21,395 nt of DNA, taken from the NCBI GenBank assembly GCA_012271065.1, contig JAAXHE010000121.1, forward strand, positions 1 to 21,395, written 5' to 3'. Below are positions 7,544-14,938 of this stretch, in pieces. Every line of letters begins with the position of its first letter. Position 1 is the stretch's first letter. The position numbers were made by a program, and so were the translations under genes. This DNA comes from Candidatus Latescibacterota bacterium (GTDB lineage Bacteria > Latescibacterota > UBA2968 > GCA-2709665). The notes below the pieces were generated by a model. That model searched no databases, was not told the DNA's origin, and was given only the letters and a program-made list of their open reading frames with translations.

Positions 7544-8320
7544 ATGGCGCCACACGCATATCTGGCCGTACTGACGATCGCGCTGTTCGCGATGCAATGC
7601 GGCAAACAACCCACGGACAACGAGGTATCGACTCCTCCGGAACTGGTTACGGGCGAGACGGTTTCGTTCAAGACACCGGACGGCTTCAACATCTTCGCGG
7701 CCTGGTTCACCTCCAACCGTCAGACGGGGCGCCGGCCCGCTGTTGTCCTCATCCACCCCTACGACGAGGATCTCGGCATCTGGGTACCTTTCGTGCCGGA
7801 CCTGACGGACGCGGGATTCCACGTGCTGGCCTACGACGTAAGAGGTCATGGCCGGAGCACGTTTCATAATGACGCTTACTTTCCGCGGAGCAGGTTCCAG
7901 ATCGAAGACTTCAACAGCATGCCGCAGGATGTCGAAGGCGCCATCGGCTGGCTGAAGCGCCGCGCCGACGTGGATGCCACGCGTATCGGGCTGGTTGGCG
8001 CGGCGCTTGGCGCCAATATCGCGTACGTCAGTTCGGGCACGAATCCGGACGTAAAGACGGCTGTGGCCATCTCTCTCATCACACGGCTCAGACAGGACAT
8101 TCTGCTGGGCGCCGACGTCGCGGGCTTCAAGCCCCGTTCGATCCTGTTCATGGCCTCACACGGCGACGGATATACGTTCACGTCGTCCGAATTGCTGGCC
8201 CGGGAAACCCTGGAGCCCGTCCGGGTCAGCGGATATCAGGGCGCGGCCAACGGTCTGGCTCTGCTGAACAACCCGGACGCCCGGGCGGAGATCATCCAGT
8301 GGCTTCGAACACACCTCTGA
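7544..8320 (+). CDS. Alpha/beta-hydrolase fold protein, probably catalytically dead
   Basis: The 258-residue product has an N-terminal export signal ending in FAMQCG; Cys19 could be a lipoprotein site, though Gln at -1 is not typical. The alpha/beta-hydrolase core follows: RPAVVLIHPYDEDLG (oxyanion region), VLAYDVRGHGRS, then the nucleophile elbow. At the elbow the usual G-x-S-x-G reads G152-A-A154-L-G156, so the catalytic Ser is Ala (codon GCG at 8003-8005). The acid is probably Asp208 (ASHGDGY). The expected His of the 'GAAHG' type motif is Asn236 (GAANGLALL, codon AAC at 8249-8251). Two of three triad residues are therefore missing while the fold and frame are intact. That suggests a binding or structural pseudoenzyme rather than a random pseudogene. 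Usual relatives are dienelactone-hydrolase or serine-peptidase-like enzymes. It is monocistronic as far as visible. Confidence 0.82.
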   Translation: MAPHAYLAVLTIALFAMQCGKQPTDNEVSTPPELVTGETVSFKTPDGFNIFAAWFTSNRQTGRRPAVVLIHPYDEDLGIWVPFVPDLTDAGFHVLAYDVRGHGRSTFHNDAYFPRSRFQIEDFNSMPQDVEGAIGWLKRRADVDATRIGLVGAALGANIAYVSSGTNPDVKTAVAISLITRLRQDILLGADVAGFKPRSILFMASHGDGYTFTSSELLARETLEPVRVSGYQGAANGLALLNNPDARAEIIQWLRTHL

Positions 8321-8330
8321 ACGACCTTCG

Positions 8331-8429
8331 CAGCCCGTTGAAAAAGCCCATCCGGGCTACGGCCGGCCCTTGCGGTCGAGATACTGCGTTGCGCGCCCTC
8401 GCTTGCAGAGCGACTTTATCAACGGATTG
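8331..8429. mobile_element. Small terminal-inverted-repeat element (MITE/REP-like)
   Basis: A 99-base segment begins 10 bases after the hydrolase stop. It starts with CAGCCCGTTGAAAAAG (8331-8346) and ends with CTTTATCAACGGATTG (8414-8429). The ends are inverted repeats differing at three of 16 positions. The inside (GGGCTACGGCCGGCCCTTGCGG... CTGCGTTGCGCGCCCTCGC) is GC-rich and can fold. From memory, closely similar 'AGCCCGTTGAAAAA... CTTTTTCAACGGGCTG' elements are scattered in many environmental bacterial genomes as non-autonomous repeats. No transposase is present. It might also serve as a terminator-like structure after the hydrolase gene. Confidence 0.5.
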
Positions 8430-8597
8430 ATAGCGGCGGAATTCAGGTTTGGTGCAATCCTCGATTGTCCCGGCTCGGAGGATCCTGACACTGGCGAAAC
8501 CGAACGCGCGAGGCACAGGGATTCAGACGCGATACAGGGAACGCGCGATATTCAATAAGGTCTGTCAGTCTTTTACATTCGCCCGGGGTGGCGATAT

Positions 8598-10073
8598 ATG
8601 CCAGTTTTTCAGAAGTCCTCGCGAGGGATGGTATCGATCGTGGCAACACTGCTTGTCCTGTTGATTGCCTGTGAGGACGTGCTTGCGCAGAGAGGGGGAG
8701 GCGGCGGACGGAGACGAGGCGGAGGAGGCGGCGTCGATCTCAGTCCGATTCGAAACGACCAGTACTCGGATCTCCCCTCGGGCGCCTACGACCTGGTTAA
8801 GGGGAACGAGGAGACGTTCAACCGGCTGCCCTTCCCCATAAGGTCTTTTGTACTGGGCTCGTTAAAAAACTGGGACGATTTCTTCCCTCGGGAGAAGGAG
8901 CGATTCCGACTGTTTTTCGATAGGGCCGGCGACGTGTCGGATGGAGACTTGCGGGAGGCGTTCGGCGAGGCAATCGCAGGCATCTTCGCGCGGCGACCGG
9001 GCCCCCGGCAACGTCGCGACGCGGGCGACCGGCAGGGAATTGGACAGCGACAGGGTACTGGCCGGCGAGGAGGGATGGGCCAACGCGGCGGTCCCCCGCA
9101 GCAGAGGCGTCGAAGTCCCGACATTCAGATCCTCCCCGAACAGTGGGCAAGAATCGAAACCGCGTTCAATCGGTTCGTATACAGGGACGTGGACTTTCCC
9201 CCTGCGCTTCTGGCGATTGCGATCATGCCAGGGCAATACGGAACATCCGATTCAACGTTCAATGACAGCCTGATCGCTCAGGGAACCCTGCTGCAGACCA
9301 CGGCCGCCCCCACTCCGACAAAACGATGGCTGGCCACCCTGTTGACGGGACGCGACGACGCGCTGAAGGGCGACAAGCTCGCACACCCGACTCTGTTCGA
9401 GTATCACAATCGCGCGAATAAGGACAAGACACGCGCACGCACGCTGGCTCTCTATATGGACGACAGCGCCCCGCCGGAGCGCAGCACGCACAGGAAATAC
9501 AGGAAATTCGGCCCACTGAGCGTGCGGGCTTCGTCGTTGACCAGGGCGGCGGAAACCGTCCGCCAGGCACTTGGCGAAGCGCGCTCGGAAGGGAGATCGC
9601 AGGCGTTCATCGAAAACGTCGTCTATCCGACCCTCGACCCCAAGAAGCTAAAAATCACCAAGGCCGTAAAAAACAAAGTCCTTTCGCGCCTGATCGTCAG
9701 AACCCTGTTATCGTCCGACAGGAATCTGGAACTGAAGAACAGCTTTCTGGCATCTCTGGCGATTGCGTGCCTGCCAAGGGCCCAGCCTGATCTCCTGCTT
9801 CTTCAACTCGCCGACGGACCCGACAGCCGTGCGACAATCCAGCAAATCCAGGAAATCGTGCAGGGGCACCACCGGTACCGAAATCGCACGACCCTGGCGG
9901 TACTCGACGCTACTGCCGGACGTGCGCTGCTCGTGGGACCCGACATGCCCGCCGGTACCCGGGTAGCCGAACCCCTGTCGCCGAAAGACCTTTCAGCGAC
10001 TCTTTTCGGCCTTGGCAATGTCGAAGCGGAGTTCGCACAGGGCAAACCGGTCGATTTCGCGTTCCGAAATTAG
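8598..10073 (+). CDS. Arg/Gly-rich lipoprotein of unknown function
   Basis: This 491-residue protein begins with a basic n-region, a hydrophobic core and a good lipobox (LLIAC, Cys25), so it is probably a lipoprotein. The ATG at 8598 supplies the Lys and Arg needed before the core; the internal ATG at 8628 would not. A Gly/Arg low-complexity stretch follows (31-45), then a helical segment (60-130), a second Arg/Gly/Gln-rich linker (132-173), and about 310 ordered residues. The last 60 residues (RALLVGPDMPAGTRVAEPLS, KDLSATLFGLG, FAQGKPVDFAF) resemble the C-terminal end of sulfatase/alkaline-phosphatase superfamily or DUF1501 proteins. The upstream metal-binding motifs of those families are not recognisable. 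It follows the inverted-repeat element and ends before a strong hairpin. I do not assign a function. Confidence 0.8.
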   Translation: MPVFQKSSRGMVSIVATLLVLLIACEDVLAQRGGGGGRRRGGGGGVDLSPIRNDQYSDLPSGAYDLVKGNEETFNRLPFPIRSFVLGSLKNWDDFFPREKERFRLFFDRAGDVSDGDLREAFGEAIAGIFARRPGPRQRRDAGDRQGIGQRQGTGRRGGMGQRGGPPQQRRRSPDIQILPEQWARIETAFNRFVYRDVDFPPALLAIAIMPGQYGTSDSTFNDSLIAQGTLLQTTAAPTPTKRWLATLLTGRDDALKGDKLAHPTLFEYHNRANKDKTRARTLALYMDDSAPPERSTHRKYRKFGPLSVRASSLTRAAETVRQALGEARSEGRSQAFIENVVYPTLDPKKLKITKAVKNKVLSRLIVRTLLSSDRNLELKNSFLASLAIACLPRAQPDLLLLQLADGPDSRATIQQIQEIVQGHHRYRNRTTLAVLDATAGRALLVGPDMPAGTRVAEPLSPKDLSATLFGLGNVEAEFAQGKPVDFAFRN

Positions 10074-10182
10074 CGTGTGTGCCAAAAATACCTCGCCAAT
10101 CTTCCGCCGATTGATCCCGTCTCGCGGCACTCCGGCGTACCTGCGCACTGTCGCAACGTGATCCGCGCTGACTTGCCAATGT

Positions 10183-10222
10183 AAACGGGCGGGCGGCTTG
10201 TTCCGTGCCGCCCGCCCGTTTT
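10183..10222. terminator. Strong convergent hairpin terminator
   Basis: A perfect 15-bp stem (arms 10183-10197 and 10207-10221, core ACGGGCGGGCGGC) with a 9-base loop ends in TTTT on the plus strand. It lies between the stops of the rightward lipoprotein gene and the leftward oxidoreductase gene, so it probably terminates the former. It may work in both directions, but the minus-strand T-tract is short. Confidence 0.8.
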
Positions 10223-10287
10223 CCGCATTGCACCGGTGACCTCCCATCGATCCGGCGTCTTCCTTCCTGCCTAACCTCGTCTATTTG

Positions 10288-11340
10288 TTATTTTACCCGC
10301 ACCGCCCGGCCCTGTCGCACGGACTGGACTTCCTTGAAACAAAGCCGGAGCGCGTCCGCCGCCCGAACTCCGGAAAGCGCCTCGGCTGGGACCCCTTTCG
10401 CAACTTCATCCACGGCAGCCTGAATCTCCCGTGTAAACGCCACCACCGGGTCCCCGGAACCCAGTCTTGGCTTTCGAACCTTCTTGTCTTCGGTGAGCAG
10501 GGTTAGAGGAGTGGACAGGACCGGCTCGTCGCCCAGCGTGGCGAATTCGTACATCAGCGTCGCCTTTTCGAGGTAGATTTCGAATCCATGGGCAAACGCG
10601 CGGCCAGGTTGTGAAATCGCACCCGAAGCGCAGGTTATGCTTACGTCCGGTCGATCGAGATACCTGTAGCTTGTACATAAATACTCCGCGTAATGTTCGT
10701 TCACCAGCCGTCCGGTGGACGAAACGCGGTCGGGTACGCCGCAAAGCAGCAGAATGTAATGGGTATCGTGAACGTGCAGGTCAACACCCGGCCCGCCACT
10801 CCGTTCGACGTCGCTGAATTCCGAAGACCAGTCGGGCTGCGAGATAATACGCTTGAAATGCGCGCCCAACAACGCTCCATACTCGCCGCCCGCGACGACC
10901 TTCCGGGCATAGGCGAACTCAGGAAAAAAAGGAAGTACGTGCGCCACCATCAGCGAACGTCCGGCAGTTGCCGCCTCCTGTACCATCCGGTCGGCGTCCT
11001 TCGGATTTAGCGCGATGGGCTTCTCGAGCAATACATGCTTACCCGCCCGCAGCGCCGCTATTGTCACTTCTTTGTGCATCGCCGAAGGCAGGCAGATGTT
11101 CACGAGATCGATTCCGGGATCGGCCAGCAGTTCGTCGATTTGCCGATACGTTCGCATGCCCGACAGATCCTCGATACCGCCAGGATCCCCGAAGTTTCCG
11201 TGAATACCTCTCCAATCCCCACGAAGTTTCCTTTCGTCCCTCGTGCAGATGGCTGCCACCTTCCCGCCCTTAACCCCGCGGGCGCCGCGATAGTGGGTCA
11301 TCCCCATGAATCCGATACCGATGATGCCGATGTGTACCAT
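10288..11340 (-). CDS. Gfo/Idh/MocA-family NAD(P)-dependent oxidoreductase
   Basis: The frame reaches a TTG at 11364, but the ATG at 11340 directly precedes the Rossmann strand and has AAAGAG upstream, giving 350 residues. The N-terminal dinucleotide-binding domain shows HIGIIGIGFMGMTHY and the AAICTRDERKL strand. DLVNICLPSAMHKEVTIAAL is followed by the hallmark HVLLEKPIALN, whose Lys is the conserved EKP lysine. The C-terminal alpha/beta domain includes GGPGVDLHVHDTHYILLLCG, containing the His-rich catalytic/substrate segment of the family. These enzymes oxidise or reduce sugars, inositols and related polyols in the cytoplasm. The exact substrate cannot be read from sequence. It appears monocistronic and is convergent with the lipoprotein gene across a strong terminator. 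The end region (AFTREIQAAVDEVAKG, ALSGVRAADALRLCF) is complete. Confidence 0.92.
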   Translation of the reverse strand: MVHIGIIGIGFMGMTHYRGARGVKGGKVAAICTRDERKLRGDWRGIHGNFGDPGGIEDLSGMRTYRQIDELLADPGIDLVNICLPSAMHKEVTIAALRAGKHVLLEKPIALNPKDADRMVQEAATAGRSLMVAHVLPFFPEFAYARKVVAGGEYGALLGAHFKRIISQPDWSSEFSDVERSGGPGVDLHVHDTHYILLLCGVPDRVSSTGRLVNEHYAEYLCTSYRYLDRPDVSITCASGAISQPGRAFAHGFEIYLEKATLMYEFATLGDEPVLSTPLTLLTEDKKVRKPRLGSGDPVVAFTREIQAAVDEVAKGVPAEALSGVRAADALRLCFKEVQSVRQGRAVRVK

Positions 11341-11800
11341 GGCGACTCTTTCGAGAAAATTCAACGACCGTCCGCAACCCGAACGGCCTTGCGCACGGTC
11401 GCGCTACCGAGACCTTCACGACGGACCTGGCGCGACCCCAGCGACTCAAAGAGCGCGTCGTCCGCGCCGCGGTCTGCCGGCAGGGACAATATTGACTTCA
11501 ATATAGAACGACTGACGATGCGCAGCAAGCAGAAACGGAATGCTGGGAATGAGGTCTTCGTTTCTCCAGCCGGATCTGCAAACACCAAACCGCTTTGACA
11601 CGTTGAGGGTGTTTGTGATACAACGCAAGAAAGCCCTTGATGAAGCGGATTTTTTCGGTTATCGTTAATCGGTTCGCAATCATCCCGGTGTGGAAATTGC
11701 TCGCGACGTCGGGTCTGGAACCATGTGTATACATCAGGCGTTTTTCAATATAGAACGCGATACCCGCCAATCGTAAAGGAAACGGGGAGAAGCTGTACGG
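11341..11800. other. Divergent intergenic region with a 14-base direct repeat
   Basis: The region separates the leftward oxidoreductase from the rightward TlpA/DUF6029/selenoprotein unit. Short minus-strand frames cross it but lack ribosome sites and family resemblance. TTCAATATAGAACG occurs twice, at 11497-11510 and 11744-11757, the second copy ending 43 bases before the TlpA start. The position suits a promoter or regulator site, but I see no dyad in the repeat and no second evidence. Confidence 0.45.
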
Positions 11801-12334
11801 ATGAAATCGATCTTTCAATCGGCGGTTCTTGCCGCCTCGCTAACCCTGGGCGCAGCAACTCTGAACGCCGCCTCGGCCCCCGACTTCAACCTCCGGAACC
11901 TGCGGGGCGAACGGGTCAACCTCAAAACCCTGCTGACAAAGGGTCCGGTGCTCCTGGATTTCTGGGCGACCTATTGCAAACCCTGCGTCAAGGCAATGCC
12001 CAAACTCCAGAAGATTCACGAGAAATACGGAAAGTCCGGACTCACGGTTCTTGGCGTGAACGTGGACGGTCCGCGCGGACAGAACCGGGTGAAACCCTTT
12101 CTCAGGGCGCGAAAGGTCAGTTTCCCTATCGCCCTCGACTCAGACAGCGCGGTGATGAGGCGAATGCAGGTGAACGTACTTCCGACGACGCTGCTGATCA
12201 CACCGGATGGTGAAATTGCATTGCGGCAGGCTGGATACAATTCGAAAAACGCAGAAGTGTTGCTGGCTGCCGTCGAAGCGCTTTTTCCCGATGCCGACGT
12301 CGAGGCGAAGACCGATGCGAGCGCTGATCAATAG
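11801..12334 (+). CDS. TlpA/ResA-like periplasmic thiol-disulfide protein (CKPC)
   Basis: A 177-residue exported thioredoxin-fold protein. A signal peptide (MKSIFQSAVLAASLTLGAA, cleavage near LNAASA) precedes the redoxin start APDFNLRNLRGERVNL. The active site is FWATYCKPC, close to the WATWCxPC of TlpA/ResA, and a cis-Pro loop (VNVLPTTLLITPDGEI) follows at the expected distance. Such proteins reduce or exchange disulfides outside the cytoplasm, for example in cytochrome c or outer-membrane protein maturation, receiving electrons from a DsbD/CcdA-type partner not seen here. It is the first gene of a plus-strand unit and its last 20 bases overlap the start of the DUF6029 gene. This suggests coupled translation and a link between the redox protein and the barrel. 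The final residues (DVEAKTDASADQ) are a low-complexity tail. Confidence 0.93.
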   Translation: MKSIFQSAVLAASLTLGAATLNAASAPDFNLRNLRGERVNLKTLLTKGPVLLDFWATYCKPCVKAMPKLQKIHEKYGKSGLTVLGVNVDGPRGQNRVKPFLRARKVSFPIALDSDSAVMRRMQVNVLPTTLLITPDGEIALRQAGYNSKNAEVLLAAVEALFPDADVEAKTDASADQ

Positions 12335-13898
12335 CCTGATAATGCTCCTTCTGCTTCCGGCGCCAAGACCTGTCGGAGCGCAGGTGACCGCATCCAGCCT
12401 GACCGAAGTCCAGCGGGGACGCGTACCGGGTGCGGACTCGCTGGCGGTTTCATCACTATATGAGCAGCTTGACGTCGATTACACACGGCACGGTCTCCAG
12501 GCCGGACTTCGGGCGGAAGTCTTCAACGCATGGCGCAATACCGCACCCGGCTCGCCGCTGTCGCAGGTTGAATACCAGGTCGTACACATATCACAGAAAC
12601 ACCTGCGCTGGACCCGGGGACCGGTCGAGCTGGTTGCGGGCAACTACTATGCCATCCTGGGCCGCGGCATCACGCTCAGGGCTTTCGATCTCCCCGGAGT
12701 CATTCTGGAGAGCGGGCAATACCGGCGCCGCTATTCGCCGTCACGAGACCTGGAGGGCGGCATCGCCACCTGGGCGGGTCCCCGGGCCGAGGCACGAGCC
12801 CTGATCGGGCGACCCGTATTGAGTGACATTCCCCCCGCGGTGCGGGTGGGTAGTCCGCTTCGGGACGTGCCGCGCCGCGACAACTGGCTTGTCGGAGGAG
12901 AGGTCTCGCTGCGGCCAAACAACCTGATCAAGACCGGCGTCACGGCCGTCAGCCATCACGCCTCCAGGTTAGACTCGACGCGGACGTGGTCGGGATTTCT
13001 GGAACTCGACGTCACGCCTGCAATTGAAGCATCGGGCCTTCCGGACGCGTATGCGACCGTTTACGCCGAATACGCCGGTCTGAATGACGTGCACGTGGAC
13101 GGCAACGCACTGTATCTTTCGGCCAACGCCGGCATTTCCAACCTGGGTCTCAGCCTGGAATACAAGGACTATGAAAATTTCGCCTTAAGTTTCAACGATC
13201 CGCCATCTCTGGTTCGCGAACACGCGGCCGTCCTGCTCAACCGGTCCACCCATGCCCTGATTGCCGATGCGGAAACGGGCTATCAGGTGGAAGCTACGTA
13301 TTCGATTTTCGGGCGGGGCACGCTGACGGCAAACATCAGCAAGGGGGAGAATAAACTGGCGCCCGGCTTTTCAACGACCTTCAATGAGCGGTATCTGGGC
13401 GTGGACGTCGAACTGCCTCCGCTGGGCGACGGGCACAGCGTGACGTCGACCGTCTTCATCGATTGGGGAAAAGACGAATTGAAGGGGATCGGAAAGCACC
13501 GAATCGGCGGCGTGGGGGCCGAATCCAATACACCCGGAGGGTCTGTCCTGGGTTTTGATCTGCAGGTCCGTCGCGCGGCCAGGCATCCCCGAAACGAGCC
13601 GGTGTTTTGGGATGTCTTTACCCAGTTTTCCTACCAGCATCGCTCGGGCGTGGGCGCCGCACTCGTCCTGGATCGCACCAGCGATCCGTTTGAAGTGGAC
13701 GATGTCAAGACGCCGGACCGGGTCGAGACCGGAACGCGTTCCTGGCTGGCGGTCAATCTGAACGTCGCCTTTCTCGAACGATACGAAGCCCTCGTCTTCG
13801 CCGGCCGCAGGAGGGGCGGCGCCGCATGTACTTCGGGGACATGCTATCAGGTGTTGCCGTTCAATGGACTTGAAATGCGTTTGAAAACCTATTTCTGA
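12315..13898 (+). CDS. DUF6029-type outer-membrane beta-barrel protein
   Basis: The frame opens at 12207, but the ATG at 12315 gives a proper signal peptide (MRALINSLIMLLLLPAP, cleavage near VGAQV) and a 20-base overlap with the TlpA gene. The mature protein, about 500 residues, is built of alternating amphipathic strands. It ends in MRLKTYF, with the terminal Phe expected of outer-membrane barrels. Features I associate with DUF6029 are YYAILGRGITLRAFDLPGV, LSLEYKDYENFAL, and the C-terminal FAGRRRGGAACTSGTC with its Cys pair followed by a final strand. The Cys pair in the last hairpin is a plausible substrate for the neighbouring thiol-redox proteins. No function is established for the family; it may be a channel or secretion/assembly factor. 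It is followed after 34 bases by the redoxin selenoprotein gene. Confidence 0.85.
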   Translation: MRALINSLIMLLLLPAPRPVGAQVTASSLTEVQRGRVPGADSLAVSSLYEQLDVDYTRHGLQAGLRAEVFNAWRNTAPGSPLSQVEYQVVHISQKHLRWTRGPVELVAGNYYAILGRGITLRAFDLPGVILESGQYRRRYSPSRDLEGGIATWAGPRAEARALIGRPVLSDIPPAVRVGSPLRDVPRRDNWLVGGEVSLRPNNLIKTGVTAVSHHASRLDSTRTWSGFLELDVTPAIEASGLPDAYATVYAEYAGLNDVHVDGNALYLSANAGISNLGLSLEYKDYENFALSFNDPPSLVREHAAVLLNRSTHALIADAETGYQVEATYSIFGRGTLTANISKGENKLAPGFSTTFNERYLGVDVELPPLGDGHSVTSTVFIDWGKDELKGIGKHRIGGVGAESNTPGGSVLGFDLQVRRAARHPRNEPVFWDVFTQFSYQHRSGVGAALVLDRTSDPFEVDDVKTPDRVETGTRSWLAVNLNVAFLERYEALVFAGRRRGGAACTSGTCYQVLPFNGLEMRLKTYF

Positions 13899-13917
13899 CG
13901 CAGATCGCACACTTTTT

Positions 13918-13932
13918 CCCAGGAGGATTGCG
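13918..13932 (+). promoter_or_regulatory. Strong ribosome binding site of the selenoprotein gene
   Basis: A consensus AGGAGG sits 6 bases before the ATG at 13933. It fixes the start and argues that the short frame ending at the TGA is actively translated rather than random. Confidence 0.8.
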
Positions 13933-14913
13933 ATGAGTCGATTCGTTGCATGCGTCGTGTACCTGCTGGTCCTGGTATTCTTTCCGCCGGGTCCGGCTGA
14001 AGCCCAGAATGTTGGTGACGCGGTACCGACGTTCTCACTCACGGGACTGGATGGAAAAACCTACGCCTCGGCGTCTTACAAGGGAAGTGTTCTGGCTGTT
14101 TATTACCTGGGCCACAACTGACCCACCTGCCGGGCGGCGGGTCCGTCCATCGAGCAGCAGATCTGGAAGGCGTTCCAGGATGACGGCGTAGCGGTCCTGG
14201 GACTTGATATTTATAATGGCAGCAAGTCGCAACTGGAAGGCTTTCGAGCCGCAACAACGATCACATTTCCCCTGCTGTTGCAGGCTGGGGGGATTCAGAG
14301 GACGCGGGGTACTCACACTTTGCTGGTCGCGGACCGGGAAGGGATCGTCCGTCACATCGGGGTCGGCGCTTCGGGTCTCAGTGCCGCGGCCACGCGAATC
14401 CGGGAGTTGCTGGCCGTCGCGCCGCCCGCGATCAACCTTCCCAGTACCTCGCTCGACTTCGGCGAGGACCTTCCTGCCGGCGAAACCAGGACCGTTACCC
14501 TCGTCGTGAAGAACACCGGTGGAGAAGACCTCAGCATTACGAACCTGGAGTCAGACCTCGAGGGCGTCACGTTCAGCCTGACGGCGCATACGGTCGCGCC
14601 GGGCGACAGTGCGACCGTCGATATCACCTTCACGCCCGCAGAGGGCGGTCCTTTCTCCGGCACGATTACCATTTCAAGCGATGACCCTGAACACGGAAAT
14701 GTCACGGTCTCGATTTCCGGAACGGCGGTCGTCGTCCACGTCAATCCCCGCGCCGACTTCGACAATGACGGCGAAATCGGATTCAGCGACTTTCTTGCCT
14801 TCGCTCAGGCCTTCAACACCCACAATGCCGCCTTCGACCTGGACGGAAACGGCCTGGTCGACTTCCCGGACTTTCTGGAATTCGTAAGAAACTTCGGCAA
14901 AAGCGTACCCTGA
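13933..14913 (+). CDS. Secreted redoxin selenoprotein (UPTC) with ASH and dockerin-like domains
   Basis: The gene reads ATG to TGA at 14911-14913 with one in-frame TGA at codon 63 (14119-14121), giving 326 residues with Sec63. Residues 1-24 are a signal peptide. Residues 27-160 form an AhpC/TlpA-type redoxin: VPTFSLTGLDGKTY, VLAVYYLGHN, then U63-P-T-C66 exactly where CxxC is expected, AVLGLDIYN, FPLLLQAGG, and THTLLVADREGIVRHIGVG after the cis-Pro position. Residues 164-267 are an ASH/HYDIN-type beta-sandwich (LDFGEDLPAGETRTVTLVV, TISSDDPEHGNVTVSISG). Residues 275-326 hold two EF-hand/dockerin repeats (DFDNDGEIGFSDF, DLDGNGLVDFPDF). TGA is a normal stop for at least eight other genes here, and a SECIS-like hairpin follows it. 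Sec would act as the resolving or peroxide-reducing nucleophile outside the cell membrane. A sequence error in a TGC/TGT codon is the alternative. Confidence 0.82.
14119..14148 (+). promoter_or_regulatory. Candidate bacterial SECIS element at the in-frame TGA
   Basis: Ten bases after TGA, GGGCGG (14132-14137) pairs with CCGTCC (14143-14148), one pair being G-U. The pairing closes a five-base loop CGGGT whose G lies in the second position, 17-18 bases from the TGA. This agrees with bacterial SECIS geometry (short stem, small loop containing G near its start, roughly 16-37 bases from the UGA), which SelB recognises. A competing 7-bp stem, ACCTGCC with GGCGGGT (14125-14131, 14136-14142), is possible but puts the loop too close. 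The region is GC-rich, so some pairing is expected by chance. Confidence 0.55.
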
Positions 14914-14938
14914 TTTCGCGCAGAGTAAATAGGCGCAG

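Noticed and set aside
11633..11668. Similarity of 'CTTGATGAA...TTTTCGGTTATC' to a stretch within tilS near 16013-16041
   Set aside because: Short, gapped, and one copy is plainly coding; probably coincidence.
12207..12314. Upstream extension of the DUF6029 frame
   Set aside because: It runs through the TlpA coding region in another frame and precedes a clean signal peptide at 12315.
14119..14121. Genome-wide TGA reassignment (to Trp or Gly) as an explanation of the internal TGA
   Set aside because: TGA terminates the ABC remnant, both beta-propellers, GNAT, hydrolase, DUF6029, tilS, the small membrane protein and this gene itself.
14119..14121. Ordinary pseudogene by nonsense mutation for the redoxin
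   Set aside because: It is possible, but the TGA falls precisely on the redox-active Cys position, with a SECIS-like hairpin and a strong RBS. Selenocysteine is the simpler reading; read-level error remains open.
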